Positions 29,015-42,582 of a stretch of DNA of 64,000 bases are shown one piece after another; the stretch's first letter is position 1; every line of letters begins with the position of its first letter. Both the position numbers and the translations under genes were made by a program. The stretch spans positions 62,001 to 126,000 of the forward strand of contig NZ_FCON02000003.1 of assembly GCF_001544535.1 (NCBI RefSeq), in the 5' to 3' direction. The notes beneath the pieces were generated by a model. It was not told where the DNA came from and ran no database searches. It saw only the letters and a program-made list of their open reading frames with translations. The stretch is from Caballeronia choica. GTDB lineage: Bacteria; Pseudomonadota; Gammaproteobacteria; Burkholderiales; Burkholderiaceae.

Positions 29015-30247
29015 ATGAAGTCCTCCGTTCGTCTGCGTGTCTTCTTCCTGTTCGCCGCCGGTTACTTCGTCTCGTACGTATTCCGGGGCGTCAATCTCGG
29101 TTTCGCGCCGCTCATCACGCACGATCTCGGCTTGTCCGCCGCTGACCTCGGTTTGCTGACGTCGCTTTACTTCATCGGCTTCGCGGCCGCGCAGATTCCC
29201 GTCGGGGTGCTGCTCGATCACTTCGGGCCGCGCCGGGTCACGGCCGGCATGCTGCTGTTCGCGGCGCTTGGCATCTGGGTGTTCGGTATGGCGCATGGGC
29301 TCGCCGGCATGATGGCGGGGCGGTTGCTGATCGGCGCCGGCGTGTCGGTGTGCCTGAGCGCGGCGTTCAAGGCTTCCGCGCAGTATTTCCCGGTCGCGCG
29401 GCTCCCGCTCATCAATGGCTTGACGATGGCGATGGGCGGGCTGGGCGGCGTGGTCGTCGGATCGCCGCTGGCAGCGCTGCTCTCGTTCGCGACCTGGCGC
29501 AGCGTGTGCGCCGGGCTCGGCGTGTTCACGGTTCTCGTTGCTGCCGCGATCGTGATTTTCGCACCGGAAAAGCGCGACGCCCATCATCAAGCGGACATCG
29601 TCACGCAGTTCAAAGGCACCTGGCACATTCTCAAGAGCGCGGCGTTCTGGAAGATCGCATCGTTTTCCGTCGTGACGCAGGGTGTGTTCTACGCGATGCA
29701 GTCGCTCTGGATCCGGCCGTACCTGCTCGATGTGATGGGCCTCACCGCGAGCCACACGGCGGCGCTGGTTTCGGTCCTCGGATTCGCGATGATGGCCGGC
29801 TGCATCGGTTTCGGCGCGGCGGCGCGCAGCCTGGAACGCCGCGGTGTATCGGTGTATGCGTTCTGTGGCATCGGCATGGCGCTTTACGTGCTCGTGCAAG
29901 TGTTGATGCTGTTTCGCGCGCCGCTGCCGCCCGCCATCCTGCTCGCCGCCTACGGCATCTTCGGCGGCACGGGCATCCTGAGCTACGCGGTGCTGGCCGA
30001 GTACTTCCCCTCGCACATGATCGGGCGCACGAACACGACGCTGACGCTCGTCATCTTCGTGTTGATCTTCGGGTTTCAGGTTGGGATCGGCGGCGTGCTT
30101 TCGCTCTGGCCGATCGAGGATGGACATTACCCCGCGGCCGCGCACCTGACCGCCTGGGGCGTGCTGGTCGCGCTGCAGGTCGCAAGCGCGATCTGGTATG
30201 TCCTGCCGAGCCGCGTGCTGCACAAGACCGAGCGCGCCGTCTCGTAA
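29015..30247 (+). CDS. Major facilitator superfamily transporter
   Basis: 410 residues from ATG 29015, with about 12 hydrophobic segments. The first helix and loop read FFLFAAGYFVSYVFRGVNLG. The MFS motif-A-like loop between TM2 and TM3 is GVLLDHFGPRRVTAGMLLF. A second-half repeat (SLERRGVSVYAFCGIGMALY) fits the two six-helix bundles. It is monocistronic between mltD and carA. The substrate cannot be read from sequence; related proteins are annotated as anion or nitrate/cyanate-type or drug transporters. Confidence 0.88.
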   Translation: MKSSVRLRVFFLFAAGYFVSYVFRGVNLGFAPLITHDLGLSAADLGLLTSLYFIGFAAAQIPVGVLLDHFGPRRVTAGMLLFAALGIWVFGMAHGLAGMMAGRLLIGAGVSVCLSAAFKASAQYFPVARLPLINGLTMAMGGLGGVVVGSPLAALLSFATWRSVCAGLGVFTVLVAAAIVIFAPEKRDAHHQADIVTQFKGTWHILKSAAFWKIASFSVVTQGVFYAMQSLWIRPYLLDVMGLTASHTAALVSVLGFAMMAGCIGFGAAARSLERRGVSVYAFCGIGMALYVLVQVLMLFRAPLPPAILLAAYGIFGGTGILSYAVLAEYFPSHMIGRTNTTLTLVIFVLIFGFQVGIGGVLSLWPIEDGHYPAAAHLTAWGVLVALQVASAIWYVLPSRVLHKTERAVS

Positions 30248-30321
30248 TCGAACCGATGTGCTGCCTGGACGCTTTGGCGGGCGCTCCTGGAACGTCCTGT
30301 GCGTCTCGCAAGTCTCAAAAT

Positions 30322-30351
30322 TTGGCGTCGAAGGCCGATCCCAGCTATAAT
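30322..30351 (+). promoter_or_regulatory. Putative carA promoter
   Basis: -35 TTGGCG (30322-30327), an 18-bp spacer, and consensus -10 TATAAT (30346-30351). Predicted start near 30358, leaving a leader of about 264 nt before carA. Confidence 0.6.
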
Positions 30352-30357
30352 TCGAAG

Positions 30358-30621
30358 GTTTGAGCACATCAACCCGCACCCTGGCGCCTACCTCCCACAC
30401 ACCGTTCATCCGCCGCGCCTTGTAGCACGCGCCGCATGCCGCCGACCGCCTGAGCCAACCGTCCCGCACCCTGCGGAAAACAGTCGGGGCCAGCGACCGC
30501 CGCGATCCATGCGCCCGTCTCCACTCACGCGATGCGGTCTGCGCGCGCCAGAACCGGCTGCGCGCAACCCCGGCAACCGGATAGACAGGTCGGCAACAGG
30601 GTGTTCCCCAAGGAGCCTCCC
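30358..30621 (+). promoter_or_regulatory. Long carA leader
   Basis: No gene with credible start signals is visible in this stretch. It is cytosine-rich and relatively poor in stable hairpins until an AGGAG Shine-Dalgarno at 30611-30615. Such a long leader before a pyrimidine/arginine-controlled operon invites a regulatory role, but no known riboswitch or attenuator was recognised. Confidence 0.4.
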
Positions 30622-31761
30622 GTGTTGCCGTCATTTTCCCCCGCAATTCTCGCACTCGCCGACGGCACGGTCTTTCGTGGTCATTCGATCGGCGCCTCCG
30701 GTTCGACGATCGGCGAAGTGGTGTTCAACACCGCGATCACCGGCTATCAAGAGATCCTCACCGATCCGAGCTACGCCCGCCAGATCGTTACGCTGACCTA
30801 CCCGCATATCGGCAACGTCGGCGTGAATGCCGAAGATGTCGAAGCCACCAAAGTCCATGCCGCCGGACTGATCATCCGTGACCTGCCGGTGCTCGCTTCC
30901 AACTTCCGCTCGGAGCAGTCGCTTGCGGATTACCTCAAGGCGCAAGGCGTCGTCGCGATCGCGGGCATCGACACGCGCAAGCTCACGCGCATCCTGCGCG
31001 ACAAGGGCGCGCAGAACGGCTGCATCCTCGCCGGCACCGATGAAGCGAAGGCGCTTGAACTCGCGCGCTCTTTCCCGGGTCTCGCAGGCATGGACCTCGC
31101 GAAAGTCGTGTCGACGAAGGAAACCTACGACTGGACGCAGACTGAATGGCGTCTCGAGTCCGGCTATGGCAAGCAGGAAGCGCCGAAGCATCGCGTGGTC
31201 GCGTTCGACTACGGCGTGAAGTACAACATCCTGCGCATGCTCGCCGAGCGCGGCTGCCACGTCACCGTGCTGCCGGCACAAGCCACGGCCGCCGACGCGC
31301 TCGCGCTCAACCCGGACGGCATCTTCCTGTCGAACGGTCCCGGCGACCCGGAACCGTGCGACTACGCGATTGCCGCCACGCGCGAATTCATCGAGCGCGG
31401 CATTCCGACCTTCGGCATCTGCCTTGGCCATCAGATCATGGGCCTCGCCGTCGGCGCGAAAACGCTGAAGATGAAGACGGGCCACCACGGCGCGAACCAT
31501 CCGGTCAAGGACATGGAAGACGGACGCGTCGTGATCACGTCGCAGAACCACGGTTTCGCGGTCGATGCGTCGACGCTTCCCGCGAACGCGAAGGTCACGC
31601 ACGTCTCCCTCTTCGACGGCACGCTGCAAGGCTTCGCGCTCACCGACAAGCCGGCGTTCTGCTTCCAGGGTCACCCGGAAGCGTCGCCGGGACCGAACGA
31701 CATCGCCTATCTGTTCGACCGCTTCGTCAAGCTGATGGAATCGTCGAAGGTCGCAGCATAA
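30622..31761 (+). CDS. carA: Carbamoyl-phosphate synthase small (glutaminase) subunit
   Basis: Supplies ammonia from glutamine for carbamoyl phosphate in arginine and pyrimidine synthesis. GTG at 30622 is chosen: AGGAG lies six bases ahead and the protein then starts at [17 protein letters not shown], in line with the family; 379 residues. The class I amidotransferase domain has the nucleophile Cys in [17 protein letters not shown] and the His-Glu pair in [10 protein letters not shown]. It is followed by carB after 49 bp. Confidence 0.97.
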   Translation: MLPSFSPAILALADGTVFRGHSIGASGSTIGEVVFNTAITGYQEILTDPSYARQIVTLTYPHIGNVGVNAEDVEATKVHAAGLIIRDLPVLASNFRSEQSLADYLKAQGVVAIAGIDTRKLTRILRDKGAQNGCILAGTDEAKALELARSFPGLAGMDLAKVVSTKETYDWTQTEWRLESGYGKQEAPKHRVVAFDYGVKYNILRMLAERGCHVTVLPAQATAADALALNPDGIFLSNGPGDPEPCDYAIAATREFIERGIPTFGICLGHQIMGLAVGAKTLKMKTGHHGANHPVKDMEDGRVVITSQNHGFAVDASTLPANAKVTHVSLFDGTLQGFALTDKPAFCFQGHPEASPGPNDIAYLFDRFVKLMESSKVAA

Positions 31762-31810
31762 GCGCGTAGAAGAAAGCACAGAACACAGCACTACATTACC
31801 GAGAGCAGTT

Positions 31811-35065
<3,255 letters not shown>

Positions 35066-35095
35066 GGCCTCGATTATCGGTTTTGGCTTCAAGGG

Positions 35096-35157
35096 CCGCG
35101 GTTAAGCGGCGTCTCCCTTCTTACCGGGAGATGCACTTAACCGCGGTAATTTTTTTA
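35096..35157 (+). terminator. Two-tier hairpin terminator after carB
   Basis: An outer perfect 11-bp stem (CCGCGGTTAAG at 35096-35106 with its complement at 35136-35146) encloses an inner stem TCTCCC/GGGAGA. TAATTTTTTT follows. It is placed just before greA and could also act as an attenuator for greA. Confidence 0.88.
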
Positions 35158-35185
35158 CGGCTGTTTTTTGTTCTCCGAGTTGTTT

Positions 35186-35662
35186 ATGAGCACAGTTCCA
35201 TTGACGAAGCGCGGCGCAGAACTCCTGCGCGCGGAATTACAACGCCTGAAGTCGGTCGAGCGCCCGGCGGTCGTTAATTCGATTGCGGAAGCGCGGGCTC
35301 AGGGCGACCTGTCGGAAAACGCCGAGTACGACGCCGCCAAGGAAAAGCAGGGCTTCATCGAGGGCCGCATCGCCGAGCTCGAATCGAAGCTGGCCGCCGC
35401 GCAAGTCATCGATCCGACCACCGTCGAGGCGGATGGCCGCGTCGTGTTCGGCGCGACGGTCGAACTGGAGGACCTGGATTCGGGCAAGCCGGTGAAGTAC
35501 CAGATCGTCGGTGACGACGAAGCCGACATCGATCACGGCCTCGTCTCGATCAGTTCGCCGATCGCGCGGGCGCTGATCGGCAAGTCGGAAGGCGATGTCG
35601 CGTCGGTGCAGGCGCCGAGCGGCGCGCGCGAATACGAAATCATCTCCGTTCGATACGTCTGA
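35186..35662 (+). CDS. greA: Transcription elongation factor GreA
   Basis: Stimulates RNA polymerase to cleave backtracked transcripts. ATG at 35186 gives 158 residues. The N-terminal coiled coil carries the acidic tip [20 protein letters not shown], and the C-terminal FKBP-like domain ends with [11 protein letters not shown]. The carAB-greA order is common in proteobacteria. It is followed one base after its stop by the DUF4149-like gene. Confidence 0.97.
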   Translation: MSTVPLTKRGAELLRAELQRLKSVERPAVVNSIAEARAQGDLSENAEYDAAKEKQGFIEGRIAELESKLAAAQVIDPTTVEADGRVVFGATVELEDLDSGKPVKYQIVGDDEADIDHGLVSISSPIARALIGKSEGDVASVQAPSGAREYEIISVRYV

Positions 35663-35663
35663 G

Positions 35664-36182
35664 ATGGCACATCGACTCTTCCGGATCGTGGCGATGGCGT
35701 GGGTCGGCAGCCTGCTGACCCTCGGCTATATCGCCGCGCCGGTTATCTTTTCGATGCTCGAGCGCACGTCGGCGGGATCGGTGGCGGCGCAGTTGTTCCG
35801 CATCGAAGGGATGCTGGGCGTGGTTTGCGCGCTGCTTCTGCTGTTGATCGGCAACCGGCTGGTGCGGAGCGGTTTCGCCGATTACAAGCGCGTCCGCTGG
35901 ATCGTCGCGGTGATGCTGCTGTGCGTGCTGATCGGCTATTTCGGGCTGCAGCCGTTCATGAATTCGCTGCGCGTCGCCGCGCAGGAAGCGGGAACCGATC
36001 TCGCGCATTCGGCCTACGCGAAGCAGTTCGGCATGCTGCATGGCGTGTCGAGCGCGTTTTATGTCGTCGAAAGCCTGCTGGGCGTTTTGCTGGTCTGGCG
36101 CCTGCCCGGACGTTTCTCGTCGGGGCCGGTCGTGGCGCGGGGTCAGTCCGCTGCGGTGGCGGCGCGCCGCGTGCGGAGATGA
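35664..36182 (+). CDS. DUF4149-like membrane protein
   Basis: 172 residues from ATG 35664, one base after the greA stop, so co-translated with it. Four TM segments are apparent: IVAMAWVGSLLTLGYIAAPV, GMLGVVCALLLLLIGN, IVAVMLLCVLIGYFG and GVSSAFYVVESLLGVLLVW. The pattern fits the DUF4149 family, found beside greA or yhbY in betaproteobacteria. Its function is unknown. The Arg-rich last 20 residues are probably cytoplasmic. Confidence 0.78.
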   Translation: MAHRLFRIVAMAWVGSLLTLGYIAAPVIFSMLERTSAGSVAAQLFRIEGMLGVVCALLLLLIGNRLVRSGFADYKRVRWIVAVMLLCVLIGYFGLQPFMNSLRVAAQEAGTDLAHSAYAKQFGMLHGVSSAFYVVESLLGVLLVWRLPGRFSSGPVVARGQSAAVAARRVRR

Positions 36183-36248
36183 TGTCGCGGCGCTCGGGCA
36201 TCCCGGGCGCCATGTCGTTTTGGGCGGCGCCCGAACTCGCCCTTCGCT

Positions 36249-36782
36249 TTATTTCGAGGTTTGGTGCTGGCGCTTCGCGCTCGTCTGACGCTTCTTCGCG
36301 CGCTTGACGTTGCCGCCCGCCGTGACGCGTTCGTTGCCGCGCACCAGCAGCTTCTCTTTCTTGGGTTTGCGCGAGACGGGCGCGTCGCGAGTGATTTTCA
36401 CCGCCTTGACGATGCGCGGCGCGCGGCCCTTGGCCGGCGGTTCGGCGGCGGCTTCGCGAGCGCTCGGCATGGTGGAGCGTCGGCCCGAAGCTTTCACCGG
36501 CGCCGTGTTTTCCGGCCTCCAGATCACCAGCAGCTTGCCGATATGTTGAACAGGACCGGCATTCAGGCGATCGCAGATTTCTTCGTACATCGCGACGCGC
36601 GCTTCGCGCTCGTCGCCGAACACGCGGATCTTGATGAGCTGATGGGCGTCGAGGTGGACTTCGATTTCGGCCAGCACGGCTTCGGTCAGCCCTTCAGCGC
36701 CGACGAGAACGACGGGCTTGAGCGCGTGGGCCTGCGAGCGCAGGTCGGCACGTTGGGCGGGAGAGAGTTTGATGGCGGGCAT
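36249..36782 (-). CDS. yhbY: YhbY-family RNA-binding protein
   Basis: 177 residues on the minus strand. The first 97 or so form the CRS1-YhbY (CRM) domain, starting LSPAQRADLRSQAHALKPVV. The GxxG-like RNA-contact loop is GAEGL, and GKLLVIWRPE closes the fold. E. coli YhbY associates with pre-50S ribosomes. The remaining 80 residues are a Lys/Arg/Ala-rich tail absent from the E. coli protein (about 97 residues), a likely disordered RNA-binding extension. It is divergent from rlmE across 386 bp, as in E. coli (yhbY/rlmE). Confidence 0.93.
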   Translation of the reverse strand: MPAIKLSPAQRADLRSQAHALKPVVLVGAEGLTEAVLAEIEVHLDAHQLIKIRVFGDEREARVAMYEEICDRLNAGPVQHIGKLLVIWRPENTAPVKASGRRSTMPSAREAAAEPPAKGRAPRIVKAVKITRDAPVSRKPKKEKLLVRGNERVTAGGNVKRAKKRQTSAKRQHQTSK

Positions 36783-37168
36783 GAGAAGTAACGGACTCGA
36801 CTAAAATGAGGGATGCTGAAGCGCAAAAAAGGGCGAAGGCGAAATGTCCGGGCGCGACGCAATGCAGGACGCGACAGAGCACAATCGGGTGCCGCAGGCT
36901 AGAAAAGCCATTCACAGCAAGAGCACTCAGGGCTTGACGCCGGAAATGCCGAACGGCGCAAACCATCTACGACGGGGCCAACGGCGCAACGAACAGCGGG
37001 CGAGCCACGAGCAATCTGCAGCAACTCGCGAGCAAAAATGGCCCGAATCACTGGCTTCACCCACACCGGCCACGGCGCGCAAAGCGCCGACCGGCCGAAT
37101 AAGACGCGTATTATCCGCTAAAAGCATTGCTTAATGCAGCAAGATTACGCAGCACGGGTTCATTCTTA
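36783..37168. other. 386-bp yhbY/rlmE divergent gap
   Basis: No gene is seen. A TATTAT at 37109-37114 could be the -10 of rlmE, without a good -35. On the yhbY side only a weak TTTAGT-type -10 (about 36801-36806, minus strand) is visible. The short frames on both strands lack ribosome-binding sites. Confidence 0.45.
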
Positions 37169-37831
37169 ATGGCAAAAAACCGCTTCAATCATTCGTGGTT
37201 GCACGACCACATCAACGATCCTTACGTGAAACTCGCGCAGCGCGAGGGCTATCGCGCGCGCGCCGCCTACAAGCTGAAGGAAATCGACGAGCAGGACAAG
37301 CTGATCCGCCCGGGGCAGGTGATCGTCGATCTTGGATCGACGCCCGGCAGCTGGAGCCAGTACGCGCGCAACAAGCTCGCGCAGGGCGCGAAGCGCGACG
37401 CAGAGCGCGCAGGCGGCATCGACGGCACGATCATCGCGCTCGACCTTCTGCCGATGGAGCCAATCGCGGACGTCACGTTCATCCAGGGCGATTTCCGCGA
37501 AGATACGGTGCTGGGACAACTCAACGAAATGGTCGGCGAGCGACAAGTCGACCTTGTAATCTCGGACATGGCCCCCAACCTGTCTGGCGTGGCGAGTGCC
37601 GACGCCGCGCGGATGGAGCATTTATGCGATCTCGCGCTGGAATTCTCACAAAACCACCTGAAACCGGATGGCGCCTTGCTGGTGAAGTGCTTTCACGGCA
37701 GCGGCTACAGCCAGATTGTCGAGAAATTCAAGCAACAGTTCAAAATCGTCGCGCCCCGCAAGCCGAAGGCGTCGCGCGACAAATCGTCTGAAACGTTTAT
37801 TTTGGGCAGGCAGTTGAAGCGTCCCGCTTGA
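37169..37831 (+). CDS. rlmE: 23S rRNA 2'-O-methyltransferase RlmE (FtsJ/RrmJ)
   Basis: Methylates the ribose of U2552 in the 23S A-loop, using SAM. ATG at 37169 gives 220 residues. The catalytic K-D-K-E set is readable in [32 protein letters not shown] and [12 protein letters not shown] motif I is [14 protein letters not shown] (the enteric protein has AAPGGW). A 20-residue stretch around [10 protein letters not shown] is slightly longer than in E. coli. It is followed by ftsH, the conserved rlmE-ftsH pair. Confidence 0.97.
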   Translation: MAKNRFNHSWLHDHINDPYVKLAQREGYRARAAYKLKEIDEQDKLIRPGQVIVDLGSTPGSWSQYARNKLAQGAKRDAERAGGIDGTIIALDLLPMEPIADVTFIQGDFREDTVLGQLNEMVGERQVDLVISDMAPNLSGVASADAARMEHLCDLALEFSQNHLKPDGALLVKCFHGSGYSQIVEKFKQQFKIVAPRKPKASRDKSSETFILGRQLKRPA

Positions 37832-38015
37832 GCTACGCGTACAACGGAATTGGCAAAAAACCGCCGAATTCCGTCGAATGTGCCGGAAAAAGGGCCTCCA
37901 TCGCTATTTGCGCGGTAGAGAATGCTTATGGCAGGGGCTAGCGGACTGGATTAGAATGCTTTTGTGGTGCCGCAAGGTGTATGTAGGCACCCGTCTATGA
38001 GTGAGGAGTGGTGCT

Positions 38016-39902
38016 TTGAACAACAATATGTTCTCTAAGGCAGCAGTGTGGCTAGTGATCGCACTGGTGCTGTTCACGGTGTTCAAGCAGTTCGATAAGC
38101 CCCGCGTCCAGGAAGGTGTCTCGTATTCGCAGTTCATGGATGACGCGAAGAACGGCAAGGTCAAGACCGTGACCGTTCAGGGCCGGAACTTGACGGTCAC
38201 TCCGGCAGATGGTCAGAAGTACCAGATCGTGTCCCCGGGGGACATCTGGATGGTCGGCGATCTGATGAAGTATGGCGTCCAGGTCAGCGGCAAGGCCGAT
38301 GACGAACCCAATGCGCTCGTGTCGGCGCTGTATTACCTCGGACCGACGATCCTGATCATCGGCTTCTGGTTCTACATGATGCGGCAGATGCAGGGGGGTG
38401 GCAAAGGCGGGGCGTTTTCGTTTGGCAAGTCGCGAGCGCGGCTGATCGACGAGAACAATAACGCGATCAATTTCACCGATGTCGCGGGCTGTGACGAAGC
38501 GAAAGAGGAAGTGTCCGAACTCGTCGACTTCCTGCGCGATCCGCAGAAGTTCCAGAAGCTTGGCGGGCGCATCCCGCGGGGCGTGCTGCTGGTCGGCCCT
38601 CCGGGTACCGGCAAGACGCTGCTTGCGCGTGCGATCGCCGGTGAAGCGAAGGTCCCGTTTTTCAGCATCTCGGGTTCTGACTTCGTCGAAATGTTTGTCG
38701 GCGTGGGCGCGGCTCGCGTGCGCGACATGTTCGAACAGGCGAAGAAGCATGCGCCGTGTATCGTCTTCATCGACGAAATCGACGCGGTGGGTCGTCATCG
38801 CGGCGCCGGTATGGGCGGCGGCAACGACGAACGCGAACAGACGCTGAACCAGATGCTCGTCGAAATGGACGGCTTCGAGGCGAATTCCGGCGTGATCGTG
38901 ATCGCCGCGACGAACCGTTCCGACGTGCTCGACAAGGCGCTGCTGCGTCCGGGCCGTTTCGACCGTCAGGTGTATGTCGGTCTGCCAGACATCCGTGGCC
39001 GCGAGCACATCATGAAGGTGCACCTGCGCAAGGTGCCGATCTCGAACGACGTCGACGCTTCGGTGATTGCGCGTGGCACGCCGGGCTTTTCGGGCGCCGA
39101 CCTGGCCAATCTCGTGAACGAGGCGGCGCTTTTCGCGGCGCGTCGTGGCAAGCGCATCGTCGAAATGCAGGACTTCGAGGACGCGAAGGACAAGATCTTC
39201 ATGGGTCCGGAGCGCAAGTCGGCCGTAATGCGCGAGGAAGAGCGCCGCAATACGGCGTTTCACGAGTCGGGTCACGCGGTGGTGGCGAAGTTGCTGCCGC
39301 ACGCCGATCCGGTTCACAAGGTGACGATCATGCCGCGTGGCTGGGCGCTGGGCGTGACCTGGCAGTTGCCGGAGCATGATCGCGTGAACCTGTATCGCGA
39401 CAAGATGCTCGAGGAAATCGCGATCCTGTTTGGCGGCCGTGCGTCGGAAGAAGTGTTCCTGAATTCGATGTCGACGGGTGCGTCGAACGACTTCGAGCGC
39501 GCAACCAAGATGGCGCGCGACATGGTCACTCGCTACGGCATGTCGGACGTGCTCGGCACGATGGTGTACGTCGATACGGAGCAGGACGGCATGTTCGGCA
39601 AGCTGGCCTCGAAGACGGTCTCGGAAGCGACGCAGCAGAAGGTCGATGCCGAAATCCGCCGGATTCTCGACGAGCAGTATGGGCTGGCCCGCAAGCTGCT
39701 CGAAGACAATCGCGACAAGGTCGAAGCCATGACGAAGGCGTTGCTCGAATGGGAAACCATCGACGCCGACCAGATCAGCGACATCATGGCAGGCCGTCCG
39801 CCGCGGCCGCCGAAGAATTTGCCGCCGCCGTCGGGCGATACGCCGAGCAGCGGGAACAGCGGCACGGAAGTCAAACCGGGCAGCGCCACCGCGCCGGCCT
39901 GA
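38016..39902 (+). CDS. ftsH: ATP-dependent zinc metalloprotease FtsH
   Basis: Hexameric inner-membrane AAA+ protease that degrades misfolded membrane proteins and regulators. TTG at 38016 is preferred: GAGGAG lies seven bases ahead and gives [20 protein letters not shown] 38028 is an alternative. 628 residues. TM1 is at about 9-24 and TM2 at about 105-124. The Walker A is VGPPGTGKT, Walker [13 protein letters not shown], and the zinc site HESGH. A Pro/Gly/Ser-rich tail ends the protein. The order rlmE-ftsH-folP-glmM matches E. coli. Confidence 0.98.
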   Translation: MNNNMFSKAAVWLVIALVLFTVFKQFDKPRVQEGVSYSQFMDDAKNGKVKTVTVQGRNLTVTPADGQKYQIVSPGDIWMVGDLMKYGVQVSGKADDEPNALVSALYYLGPTILIIGFWFYMMRQMQGGGKGGAFSFGKSRARLIDENNNAINFTDVAGCDEAKEEVSELVDFLRDPQKFQKLGGRIPRGVLLVGPPGTGKTLLARAIAGEAKVPFFSISGSDFVEMFVGVGAARVRDMFEQAKKHAPCIVFIDEIDAVGRHRGAGMGGGNDEREQTLNQMLVEMDGFEANSGVIVIAATNRSDVLDKALLRPGRFDRQVYVGLPDIRGREHIMKVHLRKVPISNDVDASVIARGTPGFSGADLANLVNEAALFAARRGKRIVEMQDFEDAKDKIFMGPERKSAVMREEERRNTAFHESGHAVVAKLLPHADPVHKVTIMPRGWALGVTWQLPEHDRVNLYRDKMLEEIAILFGGRASEEVFLNSMSTGASNDFERATKMARDMVTRYGMSDVLGTMVYVDTEQDGMFGKLASKTVSEATQQKVDAEIRRILDEQYGLARKLLEDNRDKVEAMTKALLEWETIDADQISDIMAGRPPRPPKNLPPPSGDTPSSGNSGTEVKPGSATAPA

Positions 39903-39920
39903 GTTTCACTCGATCCGCAT

Positions 39921-39954
39921 AAGGGCTGGTGTGTTCGACACACCGGCCCTTTTT
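39921..39954 (+). terminator. Terminator after ftsH
   Basis: AAGGGCTGGTGTG pairs with CACACCGGCCCTT through a TTCGA loop and is followed by TTTT. Confidence 0.82.
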
Positions 39955-40019
39955 CATTGATTGCCGGCCATCGCGGTTTCGGCCGTCGAACTTCTCAATT
40001 CATTCTCCAGTCGAATCGT

Positions 40020-40904
40020 TTGACACCTTCCAATTTGCAATCTTCGGCGCCGCAGCCGCTTCAGTGCGGGCGTTTCAAACTGAACTTCGAGCGTCCGCTC
40101 GTGATGGGCATCCTGAACGTCACGCCGGATTCATTTTCCGATGGCGGCCGCTTCCTGTCGCGCGGCGACGCTTTGGCACGCGCCGAACAAATGCTGGCCG
40201 ACGGTGCCGACATGATCGACATCGGCGGCGAATCGACGCGGCCGGGGTCGCAGCCGGTGTCTCTCGACGAGGAACTGGAACGGGTGATTCCGATCGTCGA
40301 GGCGCTGCGGTCGATGAACGTGCCGCTATCGGTCGATACCTACAAGCCCGCCGTGATGCGCGCGGCGCTCGACGCCGGCGCCGACATGATCAACGACGTC
40401 TGGGGCCTGCGTCGCGAAGGCGCGATCGAGGCCGTTGCGGACAGCCAGTGCGGTTTGTGCGTGATGCACATGCTGGGCGAGCCGCAGACGATGCAGGCTC
40501 GCGAGCCGGTTTATCGGGACGTCGTGGGAGACGTGCGCGAGTTTTTTGAAGAGCGCGTCGATGCGCTGACGAAGGCCGGGATTTCGTCCGACCGGATCTG
40601 CCTCGATCCCGGGTATGGATTCGGCAAGACCGAGCAACACAACTACGCATTGCTCGCTTGTCTCGCGGAAACGCAGCCTGCCGGAACGCGCTTTCCGTTG
40701 CTGGTCGGGATGTCGCGCAAGTCGATGCTCGGTGCCGTCACCGGACGCAAGACGGGCGAGCGCGTCGCCGCGGGCGTCGCGGCGGCGGTATGCGCGGCAC
40801 AGCGGGGCGCGGTGATCATCCGGGTCCACGATGTCGCGCCAATCCTTGATGGTCTGAAAGTATGGAAGGCCACCGAGGACGCGGGCCGCATCAGGCATCA
40901 TTGA
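40020..40904 (+). CDS. folP: Dihydropteroate synthase
   Basis: Joins p-aminobenzoate to hydroxymethyl-dihydropterin pyrophosphate in folate synthesis; the sulfonamide target. No ATG lies before the core; TTG at 40020 (294 residues) is the most likely start and TTG 40035 an alternative, without a strong Shine-Dalgarno for either. Signatures: [16 protein letters not shown] and [18 protein letters not shown]. Downstream are DPGYGFGKT and the C-terminal [15 protein letters not shown]. It is separated from ftsH by a terminator and precedes glmM. Confidence 0.94.
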   Translation: MTPSNLQSSAPQPLQCGRFKLNFERPLVMGILNVTPDSFSDGGRFLSRGDALARAEQMLADGADMIDIGGESTRPGSQPVSLDEELERVIPIVEALRSMNVPLSVDTYKPAVMRAALDAGADMINDVWGLRREGAIEAVADSQCGLCVMHMLGEPQTMQAREPVYRDVVGDVREFFEERVDALTKAGISSDRICLDPGYGFGKTEQHNYALLACLAETQPAGTRFPLLVGMSRKSMLGAVTGRKTGERVAAGVAAAVCAAQRGAVIIRVHDVAPILDGLKVWKATEDAGRIRHH

Positions 40905-41017
40905 CCAGACAGATCGCCGGATCGCGGCAGGGATCTGCGCGAGAGATCGTTTTCACAAGTACACAACGGACGTGCGACAAACGCATCCGCGTCCGAAAGA
41001 GGGAGGATTACCCAACA

Positions 41018-42376
41018 ATGGCACGTCGATATTTTGGAACCGATGGTATTCGCGGCAAGGTCGGCGAGGCGCCGATCACGCCGGATTTCGTGTTGCGGCT
41101 CGGCTACGCGGCGGGCAAGGTGCTCGCCGGCGCGGACCGCTGGCAAAAAAAGGGCAGCCGTCCGACGGTGCTGATCGGCAAGGACACGCGGGTGTCGGGC
41201 TACATGCTCGAAGCCGCGCTGGAATCGGGATTTTCGGCGGCGGGCGTCGACGTGATGCTGGCCGGCCCGATGCCGACGCCCGGCATCGCTTATCTGACGC
41301 GCGCGCTGCGGCTCGCTGCTGGCGTCGTGATCAGCGCCTCGCACAATCCGTACTACGACAACGGCATCAAGTTCTTCTCCGCCGACGGCAACAAGCTGCC
41401 CGACGACGTGGAGCTCCAGATCGAGGCGCAGCTCGAACAGCCGCTCGCCTGTGCGCCGTCGGAGCTGCTCGGAAAGGCGCGGCGTCTCGATGACGCTGGC
41501 GGCCGCTACATCGAGTTCTGCAAGAGCACGTTCCCGGCGAGCTTCGACTTGCGTGGCCTGAAAATCGTTCTCGATTGCGCGCATGGTGCCGCGTACGACG
41601 TCGCGCCGAGCGTGTTCCACGAACTCGGCGCCGAGGTGATCTCGATCGGCATCTCGCCGAACGGCTTCAATATCAACGATGGCGTCGGCGCAACCGCGCC
41701 CGATGCGCTCGTGCGCGCCGTGCTCGAGCATCAGGCGGACCTGGGTATCGCGCTCGATGGCGACGCCGACCGTCTGCAGATCGTCGATGCGGCGGGACGC
41801 CTCTACAACGGCGACGAACTGCTCTACGTGCTGGTCAAGGATCGCATCGCGACCGATGGCAAGGTGGCGGGCGCGGTCGGCACGCTGATGACGAACATGG
41901 CCGTCGAAGTGGCCTTGCAGGACGTCGGCGTGCAATTCGTCCGCGCGAACGTCGGCGACCGCTACGTGCTGGAAAAGCTGCGCGAGAACGGCTGGCAACT
42001 CGGTGCGGAAGGCTCTGGCCACATTCTGTCGCTGGATCGCCATTCGACCGGCGACGGCATCGTCTCCGCGCTGCTCGTGCTGGCCGCGATCCAGCGCAGC
42101 GGCAAGACGCTCGCCGAGCAACTCGAAGGCGTAACGCTGTTTCCGCAGAAACTGATCAATGTCCGCATGAGCGCGGGCGCCGACTGGAAAAGCAGCGATT
42201 TGATCAGGAAGGCGATCGCGACCGCCGAGCGTTCACTCGAATCGCACGGACGCGTCCTGATCCGTGCTTCCGGGACAGAACCGGTGCTGCGCGTGATGGT
42301 GGAAGCCGCGGTAGAGAAGGACGCGGTTCGTCACGCGGAAACGATTGCGCAGGTCGTAAAGCAAGCAACTTCCTGA
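41018..42376 (+). CDS. glmM: Phosphoglucosamine mutase
   Basis: Converts glucosamine-6-phosphate to glucosamine-1-phosphate for UDP-GlcNAc. ATG at 41018, behind GGGAGGA; 452 residues. The phosphoserine loop is [19 protein letters not shown], the metal loop DGDADR, the sugar loop EGSGH, and the phosphate-binding loop [15 protein letters not shown]. The four-domain phosphohexomutase layout is intact. It is closed by a strong terminator. Confidence 0.98.
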   Translation: MARRYFGTDGIRGKVGEAPITPDFVLRLGYAAGKVLAGADRWQKKGSRPTVLIGKDTRVSGYMLEAALESGFSAAGVDVMLAGPMPTPGIAYLTRALRLAAGVVISASHNPYYDNGIKFFSADGNKLPDDVELQIEAQLEQPLACAPSELLGKARRLDDAGGRYIEFCKSTFPASFDLRGLKIVLDCAHGAAYDVAPSVFHELGAEVISIGISPNGFNINDGVGATAPDALVRAVLEHQADLGIALDGDADRLQIVDAAGRLYNGDELLYVLVKDRIATDGKVAGAVGTLMTNMAVEVALQDVGVQFVRANVGDRYVLEKLRENGWQLGAEGSGHILSLDRHSTGDGIVSALLVLAAIQRSGKTLAEQLEGVTLFPQKLINVRMSAGADWKSSDLIRKAIATAERSLESHGRVLIRASGTEPVLRVMVEAAVEKDAVRHAETIAQVVKQATS

Positions 42377-42390
42377 GCCACTGACGTAAG

Positions 42391-42434
42391 CGCAAAAAAG
42401 CCGCTGCGGAGCGATCCGCAGCGGCTTTTTTGCG
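42391..42434. terminator. Terminator between glmM and pstS
   Basis: CGCAAAAAAGCCGCTGCGGA, loop GCGA, and its exact complement with TTTTTT: a strong intrinsic terminator. Confidence 0.94.
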
Positions 42435-42488
42435 TTACGGCGAGACGCTTCCAAAGCCGAACCATCGGCTTTCATTGACGTAAGCGCA

Positions 42489-42543
42489 CTGTCACGTTTG
42501 CTTCACGGAGAGTCACATTACTGTCACAGATACTGCCTATCCT
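42489..42543 (+). promoter_or_regulatory. Tandem Pho box and PhoB-dependent promoter of pstS
   Basis: Four TGTCAC-like 7-mers lie in a row: CTGTCAC (42489), GCTTCAC (42500), GAGTCAC (42510) and CTGTCAC (42521). Within each pair the spacing is 11 bp, the 7-4-7 pattern of a Pho box. The last repeat ends exactly 10 bp before a -10 hexamer TATCCT (42538-42543), the spacing known for PhoB-activated promoters that lack a -35. Confidence 0.85.
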
Positions 42544-42582
42544 TCGCGTTGTCACGTCATCCGCTTACAACCTGGAGGTCTC

